DNA from: Quercus robur | Taxonomy: Eukaryota > Streptophyta > Magnoliopsida > Fagales > Fagaceae | NCBI RefSeq assembly: GCF_932294415.1 | Contig: NC_065535.1 | Coordinates: 14,155,282 to 14,219,281 of the forward strand | Length of the DNA stretch: 64,000 nt | Reading direction: 5' to 3' | In this document: positions 45,093-57,525 of the stretch, piece after piece | How the letters are laid out: every line of letters begins with the position of its first letter | How positions within the stretch are numbered: position 1 is the stretch's first letter | Made by a program: the position numbers and the translations under genes | The notes under the pieces: generated by a model | The model's database searches: none | What the model saw: the letters and a program-made list of their open reading frames with translations, nothing else | Told to the model about the DNA's origin: nothing

Positions 45093-45609
45093 GGGTTCGT
45101 TTGGTTAAAAGAATAGAAAAGTGAGAGGATAGAAAATTAGTGGGAGGATAGAAAAGATTTGGTTTTCCCTCATGTGTGTTTGGTTGGAGAGATGAAAAAC
45201 TCTTTTATTTGGTTGAAAAGAAAAGTGGGAAGATTGAAAATGTAGTTTATGTAAATTACTATTATGTCCTTATTACATAATATATAAGAAATTGATTTAT
45301 TTATACTCATTAAATAATATAAAAATTAACACAAATACATATAAATTTATATTATTTTTCTTTATTATTATATATAATATAAAATTTATGGGCAACAAAA
45401 ATTGTACTATGCGTTAACTTTGTTGAGAAGACATTCTCAAAAAAAAAAATGAGGACAAGGCAAAAAAAAAAAAAGAACAAAAAAAAAAGAGAAGATGAAT
45501 ATCGTACGAACTTATACTTGAACTTGGGCTGGAAAAGACAATAAAAACAAAAAATTAACAAGAAAACAATAGATTAATACAACAGAATGTGGAATAGAAT
45601 GTGGACAAG

Positions 45610-45655
<46 letters not shown>

Positions 45656-45960
45656 GAAGAAGAGAAGCTGAGTTCACTGTTGCTGTGAAGAGGCTAATGA
45701 GACAAGGATTAATGATCAAGTTAGGAGATGGGAAAGTGAGAGGGGGTTAGTGAGGGCAATAAAAAGTTAGAGTATTTTTGTCACATCGTATGCCTCAATA
45801 TTTTCACCTCTCTTTTCTCTCCATTTTGGAGAGGAAAGTTTTGTACGGACCCAAATGGAAAATGTCTGGGCTTTACATAAAAGTTTTACTTCCTCCCTCT
45901 CAAACAAACAACACACAAACTTATTTTCTCTCCAAAAATTTTCATCCAACCTACTTCACG
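45093..45960. mobile_element. GTTTGG-ended MITE, second copy of the family found at 50561
   Basis: Its first 250 bp closely match 50561-50820 (gaaaattagtgggaggatag; gtgtgtttggttggagag; gtactcattaaataat-like end). It contains a 42-base poly-A at 45612-45653. The right limit is approximate. Confidence 0.55.
45612..45653. repeat. Poly-A run of 42
   Basis: Uninterrupted A tract after caaggc. A similar shorter phrase aggacaaggcaaaaaaa at about 45453 suggests local duplication. Confidence 0.95.
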
Positions 45961-46387
45961 ACATATGTTGACTTCAACTTATTCCTATCATGGTGCATGT
46001 AAAACATAATAGTTTTGCTTTGGGCCTTTGCTTCTTTTATTTATTTATTTTTTCTTCTCTTTCCGGCCCATTTGGATCTAATTATAATAATCATTTGCTT
46101 TAGGCCTTTGCTTCTTTTTTTCTTCTCTTTCCTGCCCATTTGGATCTAATTAGAATAATAAAAATTAATGATTAAATTATACTTTTGACCATTGATGTCT
46201 AGGGTTGTTTTAATATTGGCTCTTTATGTTTGGTTTTATTTTCATGTTGGCCATAGTCTATCTCCATTATTAGTTTGATTGTTAAGTGTCAAATGGGTTC
46301 TTATTCATTAACACACATTACCGTATAATGTTAGGTGTCGCCATAAGCCATGTCACCCATAAGCTTGGACAAGGAAGAAAAAAAGAG
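45961..46387. other. Intergenic DNA with a short direct repeat
   Basis: The phrase gctttgggcctttgcttc recurs at about 46017 and 46098 (gctttaggcctttgcttc), each followed by cccatttggatctaatta, a small tandem duplication of about 80 bp. No gene is seen. Confidence 0.6.
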
Positions 46388-46788
46388 GGTAAATTGCATA
46401 TTACACCCTTAAAGTTTAGAGGTGATTGGATTTTACACCCTGAAATTTTAGAATTTGGATTTTACCCCCTAAAGTTTGGGGTGCTTGGATTTTACACCCT
46501 GATGTTTCAGAACTTGAATTTTACCCCCCCCCCTAAAGTTTAGGGTTGTTTGGATTTTACACCCTCAAATTCTGAAATTTTAGGGTATAAAATCTAAACA
46601 CCCCAAAACTTTAGGGAGTAAAATCCAAACACTTCCAAAATATAGGGGGTAAAATCTAAATTTTGAAACTTTAAGATGTAAAATCTAAACATCACAAAAC
46701 TTTAAAGGATAAAATCCAAATTCTGAAACTTCAGGGTGTAAAATCCAATCACTCCCAAACTTTAAGTGTGTAATTTGCAATTTACCCA
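46388..46788. mobile_element. Foldback (long inverted repeat) element
   Basis: The left arm (gggtaaattgcatattacac...) contains repeated ggattttacaccctgaa-like units. The right arm is the inverse (taaaatccaaattctgaaac... up to gtaatttgcaatttaccc). The whole 400 bp could fold on itself. The flanks are A-rich on both sides, so the target duplication is ambiguous. Non-coding. Confidence 0.75.
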
Positions 46789-48535
46789 AAAAAAAAAAAA
46801 ACCAAAATCTAATAAATAACTCTTATCAGTCACCCTCTCACTCTTCCTTCTTTCTCTATGCCTTCTTCAACTAGAGAACATTAGATCTTTGGTCATCCCA
46901 CTAGCAACCCAAAGGTTTACAACCCTCCCTGCAACCACTAACAAACCAAACTTTCTGATTCACAATTCCCCACAACTTGAAACAACAAAACTCCTATTGT
47001 CATTTTTTTTGCAAAAAATATACAAGTTTAACGCAAAGCAATGCCTGACTCTCTTTGGGCCCATTACACATATATTTTATCATATATTATTCTCTTATAC
47101 GTGGGCCAACTCCCAAGTCCATGTAGATTAATATATGGATTTATGGGAATGTGATTCGAAGGGTAAGGTTGGGGCAATTTTGGTTTTTCCATTGGCCCAA
47201 AACATAGATTTTGCTAAAATAAGTTAGGATCACTTGAAAAATCTATGAACCCATAAAATGAATCATGTATCGGCTACTTTCATGCAAATAATATCTTGCA
47301 TGTGATTGAAGGTGCAACTTGATCCATTTTTAGCCTGAAGGCCCTAAACACATGTTACTTTAATGATTTCTAAAAGGGTTTGTCTTATTTAGCAAGTTCC
47401 CTAGCTGCCAATTTGGCCTAGAGGGTTCAACTAATCAAATGTAGTCAACGAATTTCCTAAATCATAACTAAACCAACTCATCCCATTATCCAAACTAAAA
47501 CAATTACGTAGCTTACCATCTATTTAGCAACATAGCAGCTAAAAGCTTAAATCTCATAAACGAAATTGGACCTTAGGGACTTGCTGTAAAGGCTTTTCAT
47601 CAAACCTTACATTAATAAAATCCAAATTCTGAAACTTTAGAGTGTAAAATCCAATCACTCCCAAACTTTAAGTGTGAAATTTGCAATTTACCAAAAAAAA
47701 AAAAAAAAAAAAAAAAGAAAACCAAAATCTAATAAATAACTCTTATCAATAACCCTCTCACTCTTCCTTCTTTCTCTATGCCTTCTTCAACTGGAGAACA
47801 TTAGATCTTTGGTCATCCCACTAGCAACCCAAAGGTTTACAACCCTCCCTGCAATCACTAACAAACCAAACTTTCTGATTCACAATTCCCCACAACTTGA
47901 AACAACAAAACTCCTACTGTCATTTTTTTTGCAAAAAATATACAAGTTTAACGCAAAGCAACGCCCGACTCTCTTTGGGCCCGTTACACATATATTTTAT
48001 CATATATTATTCTCTTATACGTGGGCCAACTCCCAAGTCCATGTAGATTAATATATGGATTTATGGGAATGTGATTCGAAGGGTAAGATTGGGGCAATTT
48101 TGGTTTTTCCATTGGCCCAAAACATAGATTTTGCTAAAATAAGTTAGGATCACTTGAAAAATCTATAAACCCATAAAATGAATCATGTATCGGCTACTTT
48201 CATGCAAATAATATCTTGCATGTGACTGAAGGTGCAACTTGATCCATTTTTAGCCTGAAGGCCCTAAACACATGTTGATTTAATGATTTCTAAAGGGGTT
48301 TGTCTTATTTAGCAAGTTCCCTAGCTACCAATTTGGCCTAGAGGGTTCAACTAATCAAATGTAGTCAACGAATTTCCCAAATCATAACTAAACCAACTCA
48401 TCCCATTATCCAAACTAAAGCAATTACGTAGCTTACCATCTATTTAGCAACATAGCAGCTAAAAGCTTAAATCCCATAAACGAAATTAGACCTTAGGGAC
48501 TTGCTGTAAAGGCTTTTCATCAAACCTTACATTAA
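46709..48535. repeat. Tandem duplication, unit about 910-920 bp, two copies
   Basis: Copy 1 (about 46709-47614) and copy 2 (about 47615-48535) align end to end with about 97-98% identity by eye. The main length difference is a poly-A tract (14 against 24 A). Both begin aaaatccaaattctgaaact, inside the right arm of the foldback element, and end caaaccttacattaa. Each holds the same 80-codon frame (46889 and 47809), which has no recognisable domain and is not proposed as a gene. Confidence 0.92.
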
Positions 48536-48865
48536 CAACACAGTCTTCATATTGAGATCAGATGCAATATTTAGGTATTATACCTGATGTAATAGCAATG
48601 AACGGTTAAGAATGAAAGTTGCAAAAAATAACTTTCAATCTCAACTATTAATTAAAAAATTACTAAAAATGAGTAAAAAGTTAAAGTTAAAAAGTTAAAA
48701 ATGTAAAAATATTTGTGAACGAAGTGGTGTAATTGCATGGTCACCTGATCTCAATCTCACAGTCTTCTATCTCAACCACCATAAGAGTTGCAGAAATCAT
48801 GGTCTTTCTCTCTCTTTTACTTGACAACTGAAAAGTATTGTGAATTTTGGACGTTGCTCTCATTT

Positions 48866-50357
48866 AGGGGTTGTTTGGATTTCATGTTTTTCATCACTCA
48901 TCACTCTGTTTTCATCACCCATAACTCAAAACTAGTGAGTCTCATGGCAGGAGGGTTTATTTGGATTTGTTTTCAGTTTTTGTTTCCATCACTCACTTCT
49001 CTGATTTTTGAGTGATGAATTAGCAAAACTGAAAACACATTTTGGGTGTTTTCAAGTTATGAAAACTGAGTTTCCATGGCATTTTGGTAAATAAACAGAC
49101 ATGGTTGGGACCCACGGTCAGAGGGAAGTCACACCAAGCACAACTTTTGATGGCATGAGCAACGGCTCTCTTCATCAAGCTTAGAACAATCACTCCATCT
49201 TCATACACTACAACTCAAACATAAAGAAGCCTCTGCCTTGCCCTCACCTCCTCACACACGCACTCACCGAGCCCACCTCAGCCAATTGCGCCGACCCGAC
49301 CTCAGAAATGCAGTTCTTCACGTGCCGCTGCACCGATCTTCCCCACCGACCTCTTTCTCAATTTTTTCACCACCCTATACTCCAATACACACTATCACAA
49401 CACATCGAAACATATAAACCTTAAACCATTGTCTTCTTGGTAAAAAGAAGACAACCATCTATAATACTATTGTTCAAACAGGATTGAGCTATTCTCTTTT
49501 AATATTACTTCAGCAATTAAAAATTCCAACAAAATATAAACAACCCATAAAATCTTTAATAGATTCAAAGCCTCAAAGCTACTTAAACCATCTATTTGAA
49601 TTGGTTTACTTAAACTGATGAGAAATCAAATATTTTCAAAAAAACGATATAATATTAGCCAAACAAAAAAACATAATCAAATTGAAGCTAAACCAACATA
49701 TGGGCAAGCATAATAATATCATATAAACAAAAAATAAATCAAAAAAACTTCTCCTTTATTATTTTCTCAGCAACCAAACAAGAAGGAAAAATGAAGGCCA
49801 ACACAATTTCAAGCTAAAAGCAAAAGATTTCTCAAAACCCAAATGCCAAAAACATAAATCAGATCCATTCACAAGGTGAGAGAGTACAAAAAGGGATGAA
49901 GTAGCACCGTTACACGTTGGAGGAGATCGTCCGTGACAAATCAAGGAAATTGGTCATGTTTCTTCACACTTCGTCAACGCCGCTGGGTCACGATGGAGGA
50001 GATCGCGTCGCTGCTACATGTCTGAGGAGATCAAGCGACCTTGGTGACGGTGGAGATCAGCACTCAGGTCCAAGCTTCTTCTATTTTAGTTGGGCTCATC
50101 TCTAGTTTTGGGAGAGTAACAAAGCTGAAGGGCTGAAGGAGAAATGAATAGTGAAGAAAATGAAATGAAATGAGGGTAAGGCGGGTAGGCTAGTAGAACT
50201 CACTAACATGGTGATCAAGTATGGGTCCCACAGAAAGTACAAATTTTTGAGTTATAAGAAGTTGGAAATAGTGTGTCAAACGTGCCAATCATAGGAAGTT
50301 GGGGTATTTTATGTGATGAGTGATGAGTGAGGACATTTTTAAAACCAAACAGCCTTT
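48866..50357. mobile_element. Putative hAT-like non-autonomous element
   Basis: The left end ggggttgtttggatttcatg with catcactcatcact and the right end (inverse aggctgtttggttttaaaaa with ctcactcatcactcatcaca) form subterminal inverted repeats. The interior is AT-rich plus a segment near 49910-50080 with ggaggagatcg repeats. No transposase was found and no clear target duplication is visible, so the class is tentative. Confidence 0.5.
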
Positions 50358-50560
50358 ATTTTTCACATTTCTTGAATTTGAGGAGTCCCATTTTATTTAG
50401 CATTTTCACAAATAGACCCAAGAAGAGAAAGAAAAGAAGAGAGAATTACCGAAAAAGGAAAAGAGAATTACTATCATGAAAAAGGGGCGACACAATCAAA
50501 GAAAAACGAGTTTGTGGTCACGAAATTTGATGGTGGCAGTGAAAATTGATGGCTACACTA
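50358..50560. other. Short spacer
   Basis: No feature seen. Confidence 0.4.
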
Positions 50561-51505
50561 AGTGTCTGTTTGGTTGGAGGAGTGAAAAAGTGGGAGGATG
50601 AAAAATTAGTGGGAGGATAGAAAATATTTAGTTTTCCCTCGTGTGTGTTTGGTTGGAGAGGTGAAAAAGTAGAAGGGTGGAAAACTTTTTTGTTTGGTTG
50701 AAAAGAAAAGTGGGAAAATAGAAAATGTAGTTTATATAAATTGATTACTATACCCTTGTTACATAATAGGTAAGAAATAGATTTATTTGTACTCATTAAA
50801 TAATATAAAATTTACCAACGATTATATTTTTTAATGAGAAGTGTTACGTCCACAACATTTTTCGCAATACTTTCACAACAAAATTTATGTGGAAAGTTAT
50901 TACTAATTCTAATTTGAACCCACTACTGAAATTATTTTTTTACTTACCAATATTAACTAATACCAATCTACTACTTAAAATTTATTGTGAAAATATTGTA
51001 GTAACATTTCTCAATTAGTATTTTTTATTTATTATATTATTTCTCCTTTCTCAGCCTTCATTTTATCCATTCTTTTTTTTTTTCCTTCTTTTTCTCCTCC
51101 ACACACGTTGTCCTTATCTCCATTCCCCTTCTTTTATTTTCTTTGTCTTCCTCATTCAAGAAAGTTGTAGGCGTAGCTCCAGCTCTCATTCTCTCTTTTT
51201 TTTCTCCGGCGCTCTCTCTCTCTCTCTGTGTCTCATTTTTTTTTTTTTTTTTTACTTGATTCCAAAACAGGGCATTTTCATAAAAGTGCTGTGAGAGCAC
51301 TTTTCTCTCCAGCATTTCCTCCCGATTTGGGAGGATGAATTTTGTGGGCTCGGGAGAGAAAATTTTCTCCCAGGTTTTCCTTCCTCCCTATTTTCCTTAT
51401 TTTGCCAAACAATGGAAAACATTGTTTTCCACCCTATTTTCCTCTTTATGTTTTCCATCCTCCCTAAATTCACTCCAACCAAACACAGTGTAAGACAAAT
51501 TTGCC
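50561..51505. mobile_element. GTTTGG-ended MITE with a nested MITE
   Basis: The left end gtgtctgtttggttggagga and the right end (inverse cactgtgtttggttggagtg) are inverted repeats, both next to TAAG. Related to 45093. It is interrupted by the MITE copy at 50835-51013. It includes poly-T and CT-rich tracts around 51180-51255. Non-coding. Confidence 0.6.
50835..51013. mobile_element. Short MITE, copy B (sister of 6864-7038)
   Basis: Terminal inverted repeats tgagaagtgttac / gtaacatttctca bound a 179-bp AT-rich element. Inserted in the GTTTGG-ended element. Confidence 0.7.
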
Positions 51506-51663
51506 TTAATTTATTCTTCATACTTCTTGAAAATTGGCCTTTTTTCTCCACCCTATTTTCCTCCTTATATTTTCCATCCTCCCTAAATTCACTCTAACCA
51601 AACACAGTGTAAGACAAATTTGCCTTAATTTATTCTTCATACTTCTTGAACATTGGCTTTTTT
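51426..51663. repeat. 119-bp tandem duplication
   Basis: The block beginning accctattttcctc starts at 51431 and 51550 and includes aaacacagtgtaagacaaat in both copies. It duplicates the right end of the MITE plus flanking DNA. Confidence 0.92.
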
Positions 51664-52776
51664 TCTTGTCAGTCCTCTTCAACTTGTCTTTTACAATTTC
51701 TCAATCACATCTCATAAGAAATGTATCTCTATTTCAACAACTAAGATTTTTTTTTAAAAATTGTTTTTAAAGACTAATATTATATAAACTTGTTCATTTT
51801 TATTATTATTGAGTTAATAAATTTTTATTAATTCTTATATAAACTTATATCTCAATTTATGTGAGAAAAGTTCTACATCTGCTTTTAACATCCAAATTCA
51901 TTTATGGTCTGTTTGGATGACATGGATTTAGATTTGAATTTGGATTTGGATTTGGAATTGAGGGAGCCCAAATTCAAATTCTTATATAAACTTATATCTG
52001 TCTCTCTTGATATATAACTTTTTAGTTGTTAATAACTTTAGAATAATTTTTTAGTTTGTGATTTGAATGTTGTGAAAAAAAAAAAAAAAAAAACACTCAT
52101 TCATTTGGGTGTCCTTTTTAGTTGATATAAAACATTTTAGTTGTCAATAGCTGGCCATGTATTTTTTAAGTTGGCTATGAATAAAAAATTTTAATCATCA
52201 TCTTGTCAATTGGATTATTAATATTACCTAATGTATTTAAAATTAAAATATAAAATGATTAAGAAAAATAATAATTAAAAATATATTTTATTGATCTTAA
52301 ATCTAAATTCAAATCTAAATCCAAATTTACCTATACAAATAATGAAATTTCAAATGATGAATTTCAAATCCTTAATTGTTTAAAAAGACCCAAACAAAGA
52401 ATTTCAAAATTAAAAAATTTCAAATCAAAATATTTTAAATCAATGGATTTCAAATTCAAATTTAAATTTAAATGTTGCCATTCAAACACATCCTTAACAA
52501 AATTGGTAACATCCAAGAATTTTCCATCTCATTACCTCCAAAAAGAAAAATCCGAGAATGTTATTAACGTGCCTTGGCTATCAATAATATTCTGCCTGTA
52601 CAGACCACAATGATGTGCTTTGGAATGAGAGCAGTCAGAGTATTTTTGTTCCCCCAAGACATCTTCAGATTTGCTCGTTTCCCTATCAGCTCACGTCTTT
52701 TAGCAACAGACGCTGTATATGAACAGCCCATCTAATTGTTGTCAGGTATATTTAAAATCAATAAAAGCATGCAGCA
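51664..52776. other. AT-rich intergenic DNA with another GTTTGG inverted-repeat segment
   Basis: From about 51906 (ggtctgtttggatgacatgg, with gaatttgg repeats) to about 52495 (inverse ggatgtgtttgaatggcaac) the sequence is bounded by imperfect inverted repeats and filled with short aaattcaaat phrases. No gene is seen. Confidence 0.5.
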
Positions 52777-52848
52777 GGGCATTTGGTCTAGTGGTATGAT
52801 TCTCGCTTTGGGTGCGAGAGGTCCCGAGTTCGATTCTCGGAATGCCCC
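52777..52848 (+). tRNA. tRNA-Pro (anticodon UGG)
   Basis: The 72-nt sequence folds as a cloverleaf: acceptor GGGCATT / AATGCCC with discriminator C, D arm in TGGTCTAGTGGTATGAT, anticodon stem CTCGC / GCGAG around loop TTTGGGT (anticodon TGG), and T arm with GAGTTCGATTCTCG. The D-arm and T-arm contain the internal polymerase III A and B boxes. T-rich tttttattttt starts about 18 bp downstream and can terminate transcription. No intron. It looks functional. Confidence 0.97.
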
Positions 52849-54189
52849 AAATTATGTGATGATTTTTATTTTTGAAATTACACACTTTAGTGGTTATTAA
52901 TCATTAATTAAATCCTTCTGATATAAACCTTTTTCTCAATCAAGCTCTTGAAGACTTCAATACAATGCTGGTCCAGTTTCACTTTGTTTCCTTGTAATTG
53001 AAAGAGTCACATCACAGTTCACACCATCATACTATTCAACAATATAATTAAAACGTCTTATCGTTTTCTTCATAAAAACTTTAATCCTGCACCACCAGTG
53101 AGAATTTAGCCTATCTATTATTATATTTGTTGTATGAGAAACGTTTTCTACTGATGGTCCAGGTCTATCCCATCATTTTGACGTTACCTCCAACGTAATG
53201 GTAATGCCTGTTTAAGCATGAAACACTATGGCCATCTATATGTGCCAATCAATATGTTTGCGTTGTTGGATCAACTTTGACTGATTGTAATGAACCCATT
53301 ATCCATCATTTTTTTAAGAAAATCTTTGAATAATTGCTCATAAAGTTACAAACTTACAATTAGTTAATTACTTGAACCTTCTCAGTCCTTTCCTTGATTG
53401 AACAGGATACCTCAACGCTAATTATCCATTACATAATTTACATTAGACTTTTAGACACAAAATATAAATAAAAAAAGCCTCAACTACGACAGATTCCAAC
53501 ACGCCAAACTGCTAGAAATTACAACCACAAAAGCCCCAAGCAAAAGGCTAACAGGCAACAGCAACATCTACTATGACAACACCAAAATTACACACCACAC
53601 CTAAACAACTAGCAACAAGAGCGGTAACACAAACACATCAGAACAGCCTAAACACAAAAATGAATTTAACTACAATCTATGTCTCTTTCCGTGGAAAAAG
53701 ATTCTTATCCTTTTCTAGTTTCTACTAGGGAAAAAAAAAATTGATGCCTACACATCCTACGCACACATTATTTCTCTAAACTTGTTAAATTTTCCCCTCA
53801 TTGACTTCCTTGCCAACAAAGCCCCCAAAATACACTTCGCTTATCAATTAAGAAAACAATCCTAACTCAACTCACTAATTAGATTAATAATTCAATGTTC
53901 AAACTCATTTTCAGTGAAATCAATGAGTTGGGATCGATTGGTTAGGTTGATGTAGAAATTAAGACTCACAGATCAAACGGTCCAGATTAATATTGAAGAT
54001 TCCAAACAAAATGAAAGTAGACCCACAGGTGTCATGTAGCAACGATACCAGTAGCACTGTAGCACCGAGTTGTACAATCCAAAACGGTAGATGCTTGAGA
54101 ATATGCTCTCTATATACCATCCCCATCTTTTAACCAAAAGCCCAATTGGATAAGCCACAGGCCACTGCTTTCGAACCCATTGACGGTTG
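52849..54189. other. Intergenic DNA
   Basis: AT-rich DNA with no credible ORF or repeat structure. The last part is the upstream region of the CRAL-TRIO-like gene. Confidence 0.5.
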
Positions 54190-54197
54190 TATATAAA
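54190..54197 (+). promoter_or_regulatory. TATA box of the CRAL-TRIO-like gene
   Basis: The sequence tatataaa lies about 125 bp upstream of the ATG at 54321. It would place the transcript start at about 54225, with a CT-rich leader (ctctctctctacctc) before the ATG. Confidence 0.6.
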
Positions 54198-54320
54198 GTA
54201 TAAACTCTCACTCATTTAAAACTCCTATCAATGTCGCATTCCCTCTCAAAACCAAACAAACCGCCAACTCCTCCTTAATTAGCTTTTAATCTCTCTCTCT
54301 ACCTCTAAAACCTTTCAACC

Positions 54321-55429
54321 ATGACTTCTCCATTAAAACTCTCCCCATCTGATCAGGAACACCTTATCGATAAGCTCCAAGTTTTCAAGATCCATGGTCG
54401 AGATAAACGTGGCCGTAAGGTCCTTTGCATAATCGGAAAGCTCTTCCCAGGTAATAAGAAACCTCGTCGTCAATTGGGTTCTTTGTCTGAATTAGAATTA
54501 CTTTTTTTTTTTTTTTAAAGAGTGTGTTTGTATAAGCTGAAAACTGTGTAAAAGTTAGTTATGGAGAGTTCTGATTACAAAACTCGCTCTTTTAAACTCC
54601 CCCAAACATCTAAACAAACGGACCCTAGATTAGGTTTCTTGATTGTGTTCCCTTTGTGATTTTATTTCAGCTCGGCTAGTGAGTACTGAGGTCTTGAACA
54701 AGTATTTGGAGGAGAAAATTTTCGCTAACTTAAAGGACAAGCCATTCTCAGTGGTGTATGTGAACACGGGTGTACAAAGAAACGAAAACTTTCCTGGAAT
54801 CTCGACCCTACGATCAATATACGATGCTATTCCGATCACCGTTAGAGATAATCTCGAGGCGGTTTACTTTGTACACCCAGGTCTACAGTCCCGTCTCTTC
54901 CTTGCCACTTTTGGTCGTTTCATTTTCACTGGAGGGTAAGAATAAAAGATTCTCTTCTAAAGTCAATAACCCATATGGCCCATTTTTATTCTTTTCATGT
55001 CACTGACAAAAATGAAAGAAAAAAAAGCTTCTTACTGCTAAGCTTTTGATTGCTGTGCATTAATAATTATGTTTCCATATCCACGCGTTTTGGTTTTGTT
55101 TTTAGTTATTTAATTAAGGGTTGGTGCGGAAAGTACTTAGCTTTAGCTAGCGTGCTGGACGGTTCAATGAATAGTTTTGACCTTGAGTTGTGTGCAAAAA
55201 CAGGATGTACAGGAAGCTTCAATACGTAAACAGGGTTGAGTTTCTGTGGGACCATGTGAGGAGGAACGAGATTGAGTTTGAGATACCAGAATTTGTGTTT
55301 GATCATGATGAAGAGCTGGAGCACCGTCCGATGATGGAGTATGGGTTAGAGGGCGATCATCGTAGAGCCTACGGTACACCCTCGGTGGACTCTGCAGTGT
55401 CTATGTATTCCATGAGGTGCATTGCATGA
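54321..55429 (+). CDS. Divergent CRAL-TRIO (SEC14-like) domain protein
   Basis: Three exons with GT-AG borders and matching phase: 54321-54450, 54671-54935 and 55204-55429, giving 206 residues. ATG 54321 starts MTSPLKLSPSDQEHLIDKLQ. KIHGRDKRGRKVLCIIGKLFP, then PFSVVYVNTGVQRNENFPGI and DNLEAVYFVHPGLQSRLFLA, fit the divergent CRAL-TRIO / GDAP2-like fold (about residues 20-165). The last exon adds an acidic tail (EFVFDHDEELEHRP). The family resembles small Arabidopsis SEC14-related proteins such as At4g35750, from memory. The fold binds hydrophobic ligands or small GTPase regulators; the substrate here is unknown. No defect is seen. Confidence 0.88.
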
Positions 55430-56147
55430 GCATGAATGGTGTTCGTGTTGAACAAGGGTGGGTGTGTTGTGAATAGTGTCCTCTCGTTTTTTCTTTGGGT
55501 TTGGTTTGTTTGATTTAGGAGACTTTCGGGGGTTTTTGTCATGTTGTACAAAGAATGCCGTGTAAGTAAAACGAAGGTTGAAAAATCATAGTTTTTTTTT
55601 TTTTTTAAATAACACACAAACATATAACAACACGCCAATTTCAGAACTGTCAACTCCAGAACTGCTAGCGGCAGTCAGAGGAAAAAACAAGCTTAATACT
55701 GAAAATGACTTTCTTCTTTGGGTTTTAATGAATCAAAGCACAAAAACTTCTTAGCATCTTTAATTGACTATGCAAAAGTAAAATGTTCTCTATAATAGAG
55801 AATGAATCCAAAAAACATCACTTCAATGAATTTTCTATATCCAACAATGTTTTTGGCTCATGAATAGTAGCTCATCAAGTCTAATGATCAGTTTAATGGG
55901 TTATTGTTCATTCTTCAATTTTTTTTTCTATTATAATAATCAGGTATTGAATAAAAAAATGTTGGAAGATGTGTAGTTGTTAAAAAAAGAATAAATAATG
56001 AATGAAGAAATAATATTTAAATGAAATAGAGAATGAGATAAAAAATCTGTTGAAAAGTGTATTTAAAAAAGTGGGTAGATATCGGTAAAAGTTACTGTTC
56101 ATTCTCCAAACAGTACAAAAATTTGATGAATTTACTGAAGATACTCT
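55430..56147. other. 3' flank of the CRAL-TRIO-like gene and AT-rich DNA
   Basis: Includes the likely 3' untranslated region. No gene seen. Confidence 0.5.
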
Positions 56148-56443
56148 TAGTGTGTGTTTGGATAGAACTTATTTTGCTGAAAACTGAAAACTAAAAACAC
56201 TGTAGCAAAATAATTTTTAAATGTGTGAATAGTGCTGTGGGACCCATTTTTAATGAAAAAATTGATAAAAAATGAAATTTGTGGGTCCGTGAACAGTGCA
56301 CATGTGCACTGTTCACTGCAGGAAGTTAACACTTAACCGCAATACTCCAAAAACGCGTGAAAATCAAAAAAAAAAAAAAGGAACAAAAACGCAGAGTAGA
56401 AAACGCAGCCGTGAATAAGTTGGATCCAAACATGCTATTAGTA
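56148..56443. mobile_element. GTTTGG-ended MITE
   Basis: The left end tagtgtgtgtttggatagaa and the right end (inverse aatagcatgtttggatccaa) are inverted repeats followed on both sides by cttatt. The interior holds ctgaaaactgaaaac, cactgttcactg and a palindromic gtgcacatgtgcac. It is related to the sequence ending at about 22474. The target duplication is uncertain. Confidence 0.7.
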
Positions 56444-56608
56444 AAGACCTAGCATAAGTAGTAGCACTAAATTAATTGTTATCTCAATGAGCAACCTCTC
56501 AATTCATATCCCCGGGCACTCTTTAACCACCACCTCAAAAATAAAAGAGAAAAAGAATGGTAGTCAAACAAAAAGATGTAAGAAGAAAAAATATCTAAGC
56601 AACCTCTC

Positions 56609-56610
<2 letters not shown>

Positions 56611-56667
<57 letters not shown>
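56611..56667. repeat. (CT)n microsatellite
   Basis: About 28 CT units. Confidence 0.97.
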
Positions 56668-56669
<2 letters not shown>

Positions 56670-57337
56670 TTTTGAATGTTTTAAAATTAAGGAGATAAGA
56701 AAAGAATATTGATATCTTACTATTCTTTTCCTTTTTTTTAGGATTTTAAAAAAAAATTAAGGCGAGAATGAGAAGGAATGATAAATGAAAATTATATATT
56801 TTTCTTTGGTTAAATTTAAATCATTAAACATAATAATAAGAGAGATCATCATCTAATACATATCTAAGTGAAATTCACTTCAAAAATACATTAAAAAAGA
56901 AAAAGAAAAAAAAATGATAGACAAAAGTAAAAAATGATAATTATACTATTTTAATAATAATTCAGAAAGTGTTTAAACTATAAGTATATACCATCTTTTA
57001 ATAATTAAAAAAATTTATGTGCTGTATCAAAAAAAATTATGTGCATACCAAAAGTCATTGGGATAACACTAATTATTATTTCACAATCTGGAATAAGAAA
57101 TGTTCTACACAATGTTTTTGGTTTTACATTAGATAATTACATTTTACATACGATAGGAAAGAGTATGAATACTGTTCATTGTAAAACAATCATAACCCCA
57201 GAGAAAATGTTTAATTCTAGAATCCACAACAATTATTCTTGACTTTTAAGCATTGTTGTCATCGTAATCCCACTAAGTCATTCTTAAATAGAAAATATTA
57301 TCAATTTAATTGAATAAATTCTTATAAACTGATGTAA

Positions 57338-57374
<37 letters not shown>

Positions 57375-57525
57375 ATTTTTATCACATCAGCAAGATAACA
57401 AATAAATTTTATATCTACTTTTTATTTTGTGTATACAAGTTAACAAATTGGTTTGTTAAACTTATGTAATAAAATTTGTTGTAGACATATTGTCATTATT
57501 TTTAAACATGTAAAAACAAACAATA
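56668..57525. other. AT-rich intergenic DNA with a (TA)n run
   Basis: A TA microsatellite lies at 57341-57371. No gene is seen. Confidence 0.6.

Noticed and set aside
46889..48051. Two nearly identical 80-codon frames
   Set aside because: They repeat only because of the 0.9-kb tandem duplication. No domain, coding signal or start context supports a gene.
49910..50100. Possible exon with ggaggagatcg repeats
   Set aside because: The 62-codon frame has no domain and lies inside a putative transposable element.
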